NCBI GenBank assembly: GCA_020636195.1
Contig: JACJYH010000003.1
Coordinates: forward strand, 453,467 to 517,466
DNA: 64,000 nucleotides
Direction of reading: 5' to 3'
Source: Lewinellaceae bacterium
GTDB lineage: Bacteria > Bacteroidota > Bacteroidia > Chitinophagales > Saprospiraceae
Each line of letters starts with the position of its first letter. Position 1 is the stretch's first letter. The translations under genes and the position numbers were made by a program. Under the pieces are notes generated by a model. It had not been told where the DNA came from. It saw only the letters and a list, made by a program, of their open reading frames with translations, and searched no databases. Positions 1 through 9,341 of this stretch are shown here, one piece after another.

Positions 1-1883
1 TGAACAAAGTAGGTTTTGCCTGACTGTAATCCATCAAGTACATTTGAGTTATCAAACAAATAGTTACCTGAAGCATCTGTTATGGTCGTACCTACTACTG
101 TACAATTTTCATCTAACAAGTTCAAGGTCAATCCAACTACACCATTTTCACCGGCATCTTGATACCCGTTTTGATTGTCATCAAACCAAACAAAATTACC
201 GATTTGAAGGTCATTCAGTCCACAAACACCAATAATCTCTCCGAAGCCGGTTGCTTTGCCAAAGACTTCAGTGATATTTTGGGTATATAGTTCCAATGAT
301 CCTTCTTTTTCGCCTGTAGTCGTATTATATCTGTGCATACCACCAGAGTAGGCATTCATCTCAGGGTCAAAAACAGCAGCAATCACACTATTGGTTCCAG
401 GCATAGCATAAATACTTCCAATGGCAATTTCAGCATGATATGTTGGCTTTGCAATCCAATAATCATCACCAAAAAATTCTCCTCCATCAGGACCTTGGCC
501 GTTTCCAACTCCTGTTCCTGTCAATGAACCGGCTGTTCCATTGGACTCTAAAGTCCAAACTCCGTTGTTATTCCAAACCATCAATAAGTCAGGTCTTTGT
601 TCATCAAGTCGATTAGTTGTCGCCTTGCAGTATCTATGGCCTATTCTATCAGAAAGTGATAGCAACATATTACCTTGATCGGTGAAATCGATATCTGTCA
701 ACCATCCTGAGCTTACAAGACCACTTGCCGGAGAATCATACCAATATCCACGTATTTTATTTGTTGAAAAAATCTCTGTAAACTGTTCCGTGGATGGGTC
801 AAACTCATACACTATAGCTTCGGAGTCATTTTCTGACTTCGAAACTTCACCTGTACAAGTCACTCCAACATACAATTTCCCTGCATACATCTTCAATGCA
901 AATGCGTGGTATGAACCATTTGAGCATCCCGGATCCGGTATCTGGTACGCCTTTGTGGTTTCAGGTTTTGGCTGAAATGAAGATAATTTAACCAATGTAT
1001 TATTATATAAATTGACTGTGTAAAGGTCATTCTCGTCTTCTGATATCACTAAGGCTCCCAAACCAATCTTTCCAACTTGACTACCATATAAACAGTCACT
1101 AACATCTGTAACTGCTAGTGTGCCAACATCTTGACCTAAGTCTGAAAGTTTAATGAAAAAGTTTGTAGTGTACATACCATTCACTTCTTTCGACTTGAAG
1201 ATGGCATCATGACCATACGAAGTCAAACCTGCATATTGTTTTACAAAGGCTGAACTGAATAGCTCTCTTGTTCTTTGTTTCCAAGCCAAGCCCCAGATAG
1301 ATCCTGTTTGACTTTGCATTGCAAATTTGCGCACTGGTGATGTGCTATTGAATCCATATTCAAATGCTACAATGGTGGGTTCGTTAGGGTGAACACTGAT
1401 ATCTCCTTGAACAAAACATGTTGCAACAACTTCAGAAGTCAAGCCACAGTTGTTTTGAGATTGGAATAATCCAAGGGATGCGTCACAGACAGGAACTTGA
1501 TGGAATTGCACCGAAGTACCATTGTCCTTGCCAACCATAGATGAATAATAAGAGCTCAAATAGGTAAATACCAATCTGACCTTCGATCCATCAGTTAAAT
1601 TTTCAATAATGTAGCTGCCATCTGCTAAAGTTAGTGCAGAACCGATTTGTTGGCCTGAACCATTGAAAGCTGCTACTTGGACATTTGCGATACCGCTCTC
1701 ATCTACGGCTTTTATTCCATCATTGTTTACATCTTCGTAAACAAATCCGGAAACGCTTTCCGCTTTGGGTGTGCATTGCCCATGACTTAATTGGGGAATA
1801 ATCATTGTAAGTGTTGCCGCTATCGCATACGCATATAAACGGATTGCCTTTGCCAGGCAAACAACTGGCATACTGTTTTTCAT
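1..1883 (-). CDS. Secreted SdrD B-like domain protein, C-terminus cut by window edge
   Basis: The minus-strand frame from the ATG at 1883 stays open to position 1, so only the first 627 codons are visible. The N-terminus has a long hydrophobic export segment ending near SHGQ. An SdrD B-like domain follows (residues about 43-85, GFVYEDVNNDGIKAVDESG), and a second such domain sits at the window edge (FVWFDDNQNGYQDAGENG). These Ca-binding Ig-like modules are common in Bacteroidota cell-surface proteins. The stretch between them is rich in aromatic and polar residues and probably forms a beta-propeller-like body, which is inference. A T9SS signal would lie outside the window. It is divergent from the next surface gene. 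Ligand and role are unknown. Confidence 0.8.
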   Translation of the reverse strand, partial: MKNSMPVVCLAKAIRLYAYAIAATLTMIIPQLSHGQCTPKAESVSGFVYEDVNNDGIKAVDESGIANVQVAAFNGSGQQIGSALTLADGSYIIENLTDGSKVRLVFTYLSSYYSSMVGKDNGTSVQFHQVPVCDASLGLFQSQNNCGLTSEVVATCFVQGDISVHPNEPTIVAFEYGFNSTSPVRKFAMQSQTGSIWGLAWKQRTRELFSSAFVKQYAGLTSYGHDAIFKSKEVNGMYTTNFFIKLSDLGQDVGTLAVTDVSDCLYGSQVGKIGLGALVISEDENDLYTVNLYNNTLVKLSSFQPKPETTKAYQIPDPGCSNGSYHAFALKMYAGKLYVGVTCTGEVSKSENDSEAIVYEFDPSTEQFTEIFSTNKIRGYWYDSPASGLVSSGWLTDIDFTDQGNMLLSLSDRIGHRYCKATTNRLDEQRPDLLMVWNNNGVWTLESNGTAGSLTGTGVGNGQGPDGGEFFGDDYWIAKPTYHAEIAIGSIYAMPGTNSVIAAVFDPEMNAYSGGMHRYNTTTGEKEGSLELYTQNITEVFGKATGFGEIIGVCGLNDLQIGNFVWFDDNQNGYQDAGENGVVGLTLNLLDENCTVVGTTITDASGNYLFDNSNVLDGLQSGKTYFV

Positions 1884-2244
1884 TTTTTGACCTTAGTTTG
1901 TAAAAAAAATTCTGAAAAAATTACCGAATTATTTCATCAGATAACCACCATTGACTTTCCGAACAAGTCAAAAGTGTTAGAAAACATTTACTGTTTATTA
2001 TGCGGGATTATTTGATTATCAATGACTTATACTCATTTCAATTCAAATACTAGGGCAAATATAAGTAATATTTTTAATATGTTCTATTTTGTAAGAATTT
2101 TTTTAAATATTTTTTTTGAATAAAAAATCTTCTTCTAGGAAGAATAATTTACACATCCCTTACAAACCTGAAAATATCAATGAGATAGTTTACCATTCAA
2201 ATTAACATATATAATTGACTTGGTCACCATTAGCCTTTTAACTT

Positions 2245-2406
2245 AGAGTATGGTCAAATTTTGTTTTTGGATAATAAAATGGAATTATTTTGAGCGAAAA
2301 AAGGCAAGTTTAACAGTCGAATGTTGGCAATTCGATGAAAAATTAAACGAATTTGTAGCCAAAATAATACATTTTCTAGCTAAAGGATAAATTTTAAACA
2401 TACTCT
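2245..2406. repeat. MITE-like element, copy A (full length with inverted ends)
   Basis: The element starts AGAGTATGGTCAAATTTT and ends with CATACTCT; the two ends match as inverted repeats at about 15 of 18 positions. It is about 162 bp long and has no coding capacity. The right 46 bp (2361-2406) recurs at 20830-20875 in the same orientation and at 30777-30822 inverted. Its structure fits a non-autonomous mobile repeat or an extended REP-like element. Confidence 0.55.
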
Positions 2407-2628
2407 TATTCTCATTAGTATTTTCAAATGAGAGTACTACAAATTTCTAAAGCGATGGCAATAGATTATCTCTTCGTTAAAGAAAATATTTTTCATTGAA
2501 CTACTTATTTCTAATATTCATAACCAATTAATTACATATTTTAATATTTTTTAATACATTTTATCAGTGTTTTCCCCGTTTTTTCATAAAAATTAACCAA
2601 TATACACACTATCAATGATAAATATATG

Positions 2629-2636
2629 TAATTTTG
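2629..2636 (+). promoter_or_regulatory. Possible -7 element (TAnnTTTG)
   Basis: TAATTTTG matches the Bacteroidota -7 consensus and lies 40 bases before the start of the downstream surface-protein gene. No convincing -33 TTTG is seen at the expected spacing. Confidence 0.3.
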
Positions 2637-2676
2637 CAATAATATATAATTTCATAACTTTTAAAGTCTCAAATCA

Positions 2677-4875
2677 ATGAAAACAAATTTTTACAAACCT
2701 TCGATGAAATCCATTAGTATAATATGTCTATTTATGCTACATTTTATCTTAAAGGCTGAAAGTCATTCCGTATGGAATTTTACTTTATCCTGTCCCGGCG
2801 ACAGATATGTCAGCTGTTATGATGAATTATGGGATCTATCGCAATATGGTTACGCTACCATTTCAAATGGCTACTACACCTACGCAGCAGGTGATCCTTC
2901 AGTCTCCTATCATCTGAATTCATGTAATACAGGTTACATCACCAGAACATGGATGGTAGAAGATTACAATTGGAATTGGCACACGTGCACACAAACGATT
3001 TATGTATCATCAAATGGACAAGGTTCTCCAAGTATAGATTGGCCACGCGATACGACGTTGATAGGTTGCAGTCCGGACTACAAACCTCAAACATTGGGTG
3101 ATGGATATGACTATCCAACATGGAACGGCAATGAGTGTTCTATGTATGGCAGATCTTATTCAGACATGGTATTCACCACAACTTCCAGCCAATGCAAGAA
3201 GGTGATGCGCACGTGGAAGGTTATGGATTGGTGCACAAATTACCCTTATGAAGGACACGGCATGTACACACATGTGCAGATTATAAAGATAATTTCAAAT
3301 ACACCACCCGATTTCGAATGTCCAAAAGATATTACAGTTACATCCAATAATTGTATCAATGCCGAGGTGCTGGCTCCACCATTAAATATAAGTCAAAGTT
3401 CATGTGGCGGGTATTTTTCTGTTTCTAACAATTCAAAATATGCCATTCAAAAAGGCAGTAATATTTCTGGTACCTATCCTGTTGGTACAACAAAGGTTAC
3501 TTATACAGTTCAATATGGATGTGGTTTGATCAAAACTTGTTCATTCAATGTCATCGTAAAAGGTGGAAAACCTGTCCCATATTGCACGGGTGAAATTGTG
3601 ACTGCATTGATGGGCGTAGATACAGATTTTGATGGTGCCGTGGACAATGGTATGGTCGAACTTTGGGCAAAGGATCTCAATAGAGGAAGTTACTCAAAAT
3701 GTGTAGGAGGTGCATTACGCTTTTCATTCTCTTCAGATGTCAATGATATGAAACGCACCTTCACTTGTGATGACTTGGGAGAAAACCAAGTGAAAATGTG
3801 GGTAACTGATGCCACTGGCGAACAAAGTTATTGCATCACAACAGTGACCATCCAGAACAATGGTGCCAATATCCCTGATTGTCATAGAAAAGTGGAGGAA
3901 CCGGAGAAACCAAAATATGTCATCACCGGAAAAGTATTGGCTATCAACGATGTTCCCATGCCGGATGCAGAAGTCCTATTGACATATGACAATCCACAAT
4001 TTGTGTACAACATCAGCTATGACACCACCAAAGTATTAGAACTTGATTCCTTCATCAATGCATCTGGTCACCTTTTGTATAGGTATTTAGAAGTCAATAA
4101 AGTTACTGAACATAAAGATTCCACATCTCAGAATTTGGATCGATCAACTAAAACGAATGCCGGAGGAAATTATACATTTGATTCATTATCAGTGATTGAT
4201 GCGCCTATGACCTTATCTGCAAGTTTTAAAGGCGATAAATCAAAAAATTTGAATATAGCCGACGTAGAGATGTTGAGAAATTATTTGGATGGTTCATTAG
4301 CCTATCAAAGTTATTATCAATATTTGGCATCAGACATCAATGAAGACGGTATCATAAATCAAAGCGATCTAGATGCGTTGGAATCTTTCGTTTATGGAAA
4401 TACATCCGGGCTACCCGGAAAGCATCAATGGTATTTGATACCAAAAAATACAGCATTTTCAGATCCGTCTGATGTGCTAAATTATGATGATTGGGCATCT
4501 TCATACCATTTGGATAGCGTAAAGGTGCATAATAATGCATATCATTTCATTGCAATTAAAAAAGGTGACATCAGCATTGAACCTGGAAGTACACCATCTC
4601 AAGAACTGAGAACCCGTTCATCAAACAATTCTATTCAAGAAAATGTCCTCTTTTATCCCAATCCTGTAGATCAGATTTTGCATGTAAAAACAAATGCAAG
4701 GCAAGAGATTTCTACGAATATTGATATTTACAATCAGCAAGGTCAAAGAATATTCGCTGCTCCAATTTTCGACAACGATTACCAGATATCTACAACTTCT
4801 TGGATGCCCGGATTATATCTATGCAGAGTTACTCAGGGAGAGAGAACTGTTACAACTAAAATACTGAAAAATTGA
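2677..4875 (+). CDS. T9SS-secreted HYR/dockerin-like surface protein
   Basis: This 732-residue exported protein has an N-terminal signal peptide; a second Met (MKSISIICLF, residue 10) fits a signal start equally well. A Cys- and Trp-rich N-terminal part is followed by a HYR-like Ig module near residues 209-295 (PPDFECPKDITVTSNN). Next comes a segment beginning KPVPYCTGEI (about 297). A carboxypeptidase-regulatory-like beta module starts near 412 (YVITGKVLAINDVPMPDAEV). A dockerin-like Ca-binding pair lies at about 524-575 (DINEDGIINQSDLDALESF). The C-terminal domain, about 655-732 (FYPNPVDQILHV through TTKILKN), is a type-A T9SS sorting domain. It is probably displayed on the surface or released; its ligand is unknown. 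A terminator follows directly. Confidence 0.85.
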   Translation: MKTNFYKPSMKSISIICLFMLHFILKAESHSVWNFTLSCPGDRYVSCYDELWDLSQYGYATISNGYYTYAAGDPSVSYHLNSCNTGYITRTWMVEDYNWNWHTCTQTIYVSSNGQGSPSIDWPRDTTLIGCSPDYKPQTLGDGYDYPTWNGNECSMYGRSYSDMVFTTTSSQCKKVMRTWKVMDWCTNYPYEGHGMYTHVQIIKIISNTPPDFECPKDITVTSNNCINAEVLAPPLNISQSSCGGYFSVSNNSKYAIQKGSNISGTYPVGTTKVTYTVQYGCGLIKTCSFNVIVKGGKPVPYCTGEIVTALMGVDTDFDGAVDNGMVELWAKDLNRGSYSKCVGGALRFSFSSDVNDMKRTFTCDDLGENQVKMWVTDATGEQSYCITTVTIQNNGANIPDCHRKVEEPEKPKYVITGKVLAINDVPMPDAEVLLTYDNPQFVYNISYDTTKVLELDSFINASGHLLYRYLEVNKVTEHKDSTSQNLDRSTKTNAGGNYTFDSLSVIDAPMTLSASFKGDKSKNLNIADVEMLRNYLDGSLAYQSYYQYLASDINEDGIINQSDLDALESFVYGNTSGLPGKHQWYLIPKNTAFSDPSDVLNYDDWASSYHLDSVKVHNNAYHFIAIKKGDISIEPGSTPSQELRTRSSNNSIQENVLFYPNPVDQILHVKTNARQEISTNIDIYNQQGQRIFAAPIFDNDYQISTTSWMPGLYLCRVTQGERTVTTKILKN

Positions 4876-4899
4876 TTTCTTCATATTGTTCCGAATATA

Positions 4900-4937
4900 A
4901 AAAAGGTTGTCCCAAAAAGGCAGCCTTTTTTTATTTT
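4900..4937 (+). terminator. Rho-independent terminator after surface-protein gene
   Basis: The stem AAAAAGGTTG (4900-4909) pairs with CAGCCTTTTT (4921-4930), with one G-U pair, across an 11-base loop. A T-rich run follows, 25 bases after the stop codon. Confidence 0.8.
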
Positions 4938-5126
4938 CGGTTATTATTGATTAATCAAATCTTCATTTGGTCAAAGTTATAGCAGAAGTAAATAAGAATT
5001 AATTAACATTCTAACTTCACTCACACATGAACAATTTTACAGTGAAGGCATTTATCAGATTTGGATTTTTGATGAAAATCCTGTTCAAATTATTCATTGA
5101 AGAATCATTCACAATAAAATAGTTTT

Positions 5127-6125
5127 ATGCAAACTTCTATCGACATCGAAGCTTTAAATCAACAGATTTACATTGATAGTGCATTCATGGAGGCACTCAG
5201 AAATGAGACATCAAAAGTCATCGTTGGCCAAACTTACATGATAGATCGATTGATACTGGGTTTGCTCACTAAAGGGCATATTTTATTAGAAGGGCTTCCC
5301 GGATTAGCAAAAACATTGGCTATAAAAACATTAGCTAGCGCTATTGATTCAGATTTCCAAAGAATTCAGTTTACACCCGATCTTCTTCCATCTGACATCA
5401 TTGGTACGATGATTTACAATCCGGCAAAAGGAGATTTCTCGGTAAGAAAAGGGCCTATATTTTCCAATTTCATTTTGGCAGATGAGATCAACAGAGCTCC
5501 AGCCAAGGTCCAAAGTGCGCTATTGGAAGCCATGCAAGAAAAGCAAGTGACCATTGGCAAAGAGAGTTTTCGATTAGAAGAACCATTTCTCGTGCTTGCC
5601 ACACAAAACCCGATAGAGCAAGAAGGTACCTATCCCCTACCAGAGGCACAAGTGGATAGATTTATGCTGAAGGTATTGATAGATTATCCTTCAAAGGATG
5701 AAGAAAGAGATATCATTAGAAGAAATATTTCAGATGACGTAAGCCAAAAAATATCGGCCGTGGTCTCTCCTGCCACTATTTTAAAAGCTCGAGAATCAGT
5801 CAAAAAAGTATATATGGATGAAAAAATAGAAAACTATATTTTAGATATTGTTTTCGCTACACGTTTTCCGGAGAAATTTGATCTCAAAGAAGCATCACCA
5901 TTGATATCGTATGGCGCTTCTCCAAGAGCTAGTATAAATTTAGCATTGGCAGCCAAAGCCACAGCTTTCATGAATCGAAGGGGTTACGTCATTCCCGATG
6001 ATGTGAGAAGCGTCTCAAAAGATGTCATGAGGCATAGAATTGGAATATCTTATGAAGCCGAAGCTGAAAACGTCTCCCAAGATGACATCATCACCATGAT
6101 CATCAATAAAATAGCAGTGCCTTAA
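5127..6125 (+). CDS. MoxR-family AAA+ ATPase
   Basis: A MoxR AAA+ ATPase of 332 residues, the usual family length. Walker A is EGLPGLAKT (about 55-63); Walker B is FILADEINRAP (about 114-124), followed by the family sequence KVQSALLEAMQE. TQNPIEQEGTYPLPEAQ is the MoxR sensor/insert region. MoxR proteins act as chaperone-like ATPases with von Willebrand A (VWA) proteins. Here it is the first gene of a plus-strand operon that continues with DUF58, BatA, BatB and BatC proteins, so it probably remodels those partners at the cytoplasmic membrane. The ATG at 5127 gives the complete N-terminal helical region. Confidence 0.93.
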   Translation: MQTSIDIEALNQQIYIDSAFMEALRNETSKVIVGQTYMIDRLILGLLTKGHILLEGLPGLAKTLAIKTLASAIDSDFQRIQFTPDLLPSDIIGTMIYNPAKGDFSVRKGPIFSNFILADEINRAPAKVQSALLEAMQEKQVTIGKESFRLEEPFLVLATQNPIEQEGTYPLPEAQVDRFMLKVLIDYPSKDEERDIIRRNISDDVSQKISAVVSPATILKARESVKKVYMDEKIENYILDIVFATRFPEKFDLKEASPLISYGASPRASINLALAAKATAFMNRRGYVIPDDVRSVSKDVMRHRIGISYEAEAENVSQDDIITMIINKIAVP

Positions 6126-6131
6126 AGAAGA

Positions 6132-7406
6132 ATGAAGCATTTTGTAGCACATATTTTCTTTTTGTTTGTAATGGTATTCCCATCAACTAACCTTCTTTGC
6201 CAAAAAGTATTGGATAAAAGTATGGTGCGCCAACTTTTCCCAAATACGACTAAAAACGTATGGATTCATCTTTTGGAAGGTTCACTGGATGGGACATTTG
6301 GTCTTCAGATGGTGCTCGGTACAGATGGACATACATGTAAGGGATACTATAAAGCTACATCAACTGATGAAATCTATTACTTTGAAGGGACAGATGACGA
6401 AAGTAAAATTACGCTTACAGAATTTAAAGATGATGGCATACCAATCGGTTTCATCGTAGGTAGTTATGACGGACAAAGATTAAGTGGATTATGGCGAGAC
6501 AAGTTGAAGTCAAACACCATGAATTTAGATCTTCATTATGTGGATAAATTTAGTGTACCGATGACAAATAACTGCACTGATCCAGACAAAATAATGTATT
6601 ATTCCGGAAAGTTGCATGGTCAAAACATCACCGTACAATTGTACCAACACGACAAACTATCAGAATTTGTGATGAAATCCAAAAACTTAAATATTAAAGA
6701 AGCTACGCCATTTCAAAATAGCTTGAGATTAAATTATACGTTCAATTTAAATGGACAAGACATTGTGATGTCCTTGGATACAACAGAGAATGACAAACTA
6801 CAAATAACCTCCGCTAATGATATATTCACATGGTCACCTGAAACCTCAATCAAGTTTCAATGTACTGAAAAATTGGACTTTAGTACCGGATATAAAATGG
6901 CCTTCCCTACCATGGGTGAGAAAAATTTTGATGCGTGGATCCTATCAAAGATGAAATCTATGGTCAAGTCAGCCGACCCAAACCAAAAATCCAAAGATAA
7001 AAGATGGAAATATCTTTCTGATATTTGGTCAGAAATACATTACGTAGATAAAAATTTGGTCAGTGGTTGTATCTATGCTCATGATTCTAGAAGCATCGAC
7101 CCAAGTAAGGAACAATTTACGTATGACATCAGTAGTCATAAACCTTTATCTGTCGACGCACTTTTGAACAATGATATCGAATTGAAAAAATGGCTCGCAA
7201 CATACATTGACAAATATTTTCAGAGTATGAAGGCTGAAACCAAAAAGCAGTTTTCAAAATCTGATTTTAAATATATTTACCTGACCACTGATGGGCTTGC
7301 AGTAAGCACCAATTTCAATACCATTTATGGAGAAGAAACCATGCAAGTTCCATATTCAGAGATGCATGACATTTTGAAAGACAAATACAAATATCTCGCC
7401 GAATAA
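6132..7406 (+). CDS. Exported protein with DUF3298/RsiV-like C-terminus
   Basis: A 424-residue protein with a signal peptide (FVAHIFFLFVMVFPSTNLLC; a lipoprotein signal is possible, since a Cys sits near residue 23). The central half is beta-rich with repeated Gly-containing strands and has no recognised motif. The last 90 residues resemble the DUF3298/RsiV C-terminal domain: KPLSVDALL, then a helix, then YIYLTTDGLAV and VPYSEM. It starts 7 bases after moxR and ends 8 bases before the DUF58 gene, so it is a member of the Bat operon in a slot where MoxR and DUF58 genes are normally adjacent. A periplasmic role is inferred; the function is unknown. Confidence 0.7.
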   Translation: MKHFVAHIFFLFVMVFPSTNLLCQKVLDKSMVRQLFPNTTKNVWIHLLEGSLDGTFGLQMVLGTDGHTCKGYYKATSTDEIYYFEGTDDESKITLTEFKDDGIPIGFIVGSYDGQRLSGLWRDKLKSNTMNLDLHYVDKFSVPMTNNCTDPDKIMYYSGKLHGQNITVQLYQHDKLSEFVMKSKNLNIKEATPFQNSLRLNYTFNLNGQDIVMSLDTTENDKLQITSANDIFTWSPETSIKFQCTEKLDFSTGYKMAFPTMGEKNFDAWILSKMKSMVKSADPNQKSKDKRWKYLSDIWSEIHYVDKNLVSGCIYAHDSRSIDPSKEQFTYDISSHKPLSVDALLNNDIELKKWLATYIDKYFQSMKAETKKQFSKSDFKYIYLTTDGLAVSTNFNTIYGEETMQVPYSEMHDILKDKYKYLAE

Positions 7407-7413
7407 CTAGCGT

Positions 7414-8289
7414 ATGGATACCATAGAATTACTGAGGAAGGTAAGGAAGATAGAAGTCAGAACACGCGGTTTGTCCAATCATATTTTTTCGGGCGAATAC
7501 CATTCCGCATTCAAGGGAAGAGGTATGTCTTTCAGCGAGGTGAGAGATTATAGCTATGGAGATGATATTCGAAACATAGATTGGAATGTCACTGCACGTA
7601 CAGGTTCGCCACACATAAAAATCTTTGAGGAAGAGCGAGAGCTTACGGTCATGCTCCTGATAGACGTTTCAGGGTCTTCATTTTATGGCACAGGAACTGC
7701 CTTCAAATCCGAACTAATAGCGGAAATCAGTGCTGTTATTGCATTTTCAGCATTGACAAATCACGATAAGGTTGGAGCCATATTATTTTCTGATAAAATT
7801 GAGAAATACTTGCCTCCGTCTAAGGGGAAACAAAACCTTCTTCGCATCATCCGTGAAATATTGAATATCACACCATCAAGTAAAAAAACAAATATCGAAA
7901 CGGGATTGAAATTTTTCAATAATGTAGAAAAAAAACGAAGTATAGCATTTGTTTTTTCTGACTTTATGGACACTGGATACCAGCAAGCATTAAGTATTGC
8001 ATCAAAAAAACATGACATCATTGGAGTCAGGGTGTATGATGAAAGCGAGAAAGGTTTAAAAGACATCGGTTTGGTCGCTGTCAAGGATGCTGAAAGTGAC
8101 CGCACCATTTTATTGGATACATCCACCTCTGCCTATCGATCAGCTGCACAGAAAGCTTTTCAAAAAATCACACAAGATTTCACGCAGAACTTTATGTCTT
8201 CAAAAGCTGATTCTATCCACATAGACACTGAAATGGATTATATAGTTGAACTTCAGAAATTTTTTAAAACTAGAGCATTACGCCGATGA
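7414..8289 (+). CDS. DUF58 protein (VWA-like) of the Bat operon
   Basis: A 291-residue soluble DUF58 protein. The family signature is clear: GRGMSFSEVRDYSYGDDIRN followed by IDWNVTAR (about 36-62). A VWA-like metal site DVSGSS follows at residues 84-89. DUF58 proteins accompany MoxR ATPases in nearly all such operons and probably serve as their client or adaptor. The stop overlaps the next start by 4 bases (ATGA), indicating translational coupling. No membrane segment is seen, so it acts in the cytoplasm or at the inner membrane face. Confidence 0.92.
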   Translation: MDTIELLRKVRKIEVRTRGLSNHIFSGEYHSAFKGRGMSFSEVRDYSYGDDIRNIDWNVTARTGSPHIKIFEEERELTVMLLIDVSGSSFYGTGTAFKSELIAEISAVIAFSALTNHDKVGAILFSDKIEKYLPPSKGKQNLLRIIREILNITPSSKKTNIETGLKFFNNVEKKRSIAFVFSDFMDTGYQQALSIASKKHDIIGVRVYDESEKGLKDIGLVAVKDAESDRTILLDTSTSAYRSAAQKAFQKITQDFTQNFMSSKADSIHIDTEMDYIVELQKFFKTRALRR

Positions 8290-9341
8290 AACTTCCATTT
8301 TCTATAGCTAAGTTCAAACAGATTGTTTTTATTGGGTTGTTTTCCCTAGGCTTTATAGCTTTAGGTTTGGGTCAGACTTCTGTTTCTATGAAAGTGGATA
8401 GTGCCAATGTCATGATTGGAGACCACATCAAAGCAGAAATATTCATCAATAATGCCACTCAATCCATTTCTGAGCTGGATCTATCATCTTTTGCTTCTAT
8501 CAAAAACATTGATTATGAGCATGATACCACGAGATATGAGAAAACAGCTGATATTGAAATTTTAGAATCTCAAGGTTGGAACATAGATCATTCTAGTGGT
8601 TCATGGATATTGCGAAAAATGGATAATAAGGGCACTTCCAATGTCATTCCTATCGTTTTTTCCATTTACAATGAAGGTAAATTTGCAATAAAACCACCGA
8701 AATTACTTCAAGATTCGTCCAATGTAATCTATGGGCCTTCATCGATCATTGAAGTGCACTTGCCACAAAAATTGACGAATCCCAATGATACCATTCAGCT
8801 CAATCCTATCAAGGATATCATGAAGACAAAGGCCAATTTCTCAGATTATGCTGTGTATCTGTATGGACTTTTAATCATCGCTGTTTTGTCTTTACTTGTA
8901 TGGTATTGGTTTAAAAAGCGTAAAAAACTACATTCTATTGAAGTGGTTGATGTTCCTGTAGAACCGATCATTCCACCTTATGAAAAAGCCTTGAATGCCT
9001 TGAAACAATTGGAAGACAAGCAGCTATGGCAAAAAGGTGAAATAAAATTGTACCAAACCGAATTGACCGATATTATGAGAAGTTATTTGGAAAATGCTGA
9101 GATTGTCAATGCAATGGAGATGACGACTCCAGATATCCTAAAAAATTTAAAGTTACCTGTCTTCGATGTGGCACACAAAAATCAACTTAGTGACATTTTA
9201 CAGATAGCCGACTTGGTAAAATTTGCAAAGGCAACTCCTGATCAAAATATTCATCAACAGTTCATGGACTTAGCTAAGAATTGGATAGGAGAAACCCATT
9301 CAAGGTTGACATCATTAAACCAAAATTCTGAGCAATCGTGA
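8286..9341 (+). CDS. Bat-operon membrane protein, BatD/DUF4381-like
   Basis: A 351-residue protein. The signal/anchor segment (IVFIGLFSLGFIALGLGQ) is followed by a beta-rich periplasmic domain of about 160 residues. One transmembrane helix (YLYGLLIIAVLSLLVWYWF, about 196-214) precedes a basic stop-transfer and a helical cytoplasmic tail containing YEKALNALKQLEDKQLW. This layout matches the small protein found before BatA in Bacteroidota Bat operons, annotated either DUF4381 or BatD-like. It overlaps the DUF58 gene by 4 bases, and its TGA overlaps the batA ATG (TGATG). It probably bridges the periplasmic and cytoplasmic parts of the complex; this is inferred from context. Confidence 0.7.
   Translation: MKLPFSIAKFKQIVFIGLFSLGFIALGLGQTSVSMKVDSANVMIGDHIKAEIFINNATQSISELDLSSFASIKNIDYEHDTTRYEKTADIEILESQGWNIDHSSGSWILRKMDNKGTSNVIPIVFSIYNEGKFAIKPPKLLQDSSNVIYGPSSIIEVHLPQKLTNPNDTIQLNPIKDIMKTKANFSDYAVYLYGLLIIAVLSLLVWYWFKKRKKLHSIEVVDVPVEPIIPPYEKALNALKQLEDKQLWQKGEIKLYQTELTDIMRSYLENAEIVNAMEMTTPDILKNLKLPVFDVAHKNQLSDILQIADLVKFAKATPDQNIHQQFMDLAKNWIGETHSRLTSLNQNSEQS

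Larger units (their letters stand above)
1884..2676. other. Long AT-rich intergenic region between divergent surface genes
   Basis: No gene is supported here. The stretch is very AT-rich, holds the MITE-like repeat at 2245-2406, and must carry the promoters of both divergent surface-protein genes. The only promoter-like element I could place is a TAnnTTTG match near 2629. Confidence 0.7.

Noticed and set aside
5027..5122. 31-codon frame (MNNFTVKAFIRFGF...) just before moxR
   Set aside because: It is short and basic with no recognisable features; it could be chance in AT-rich leader DNA.
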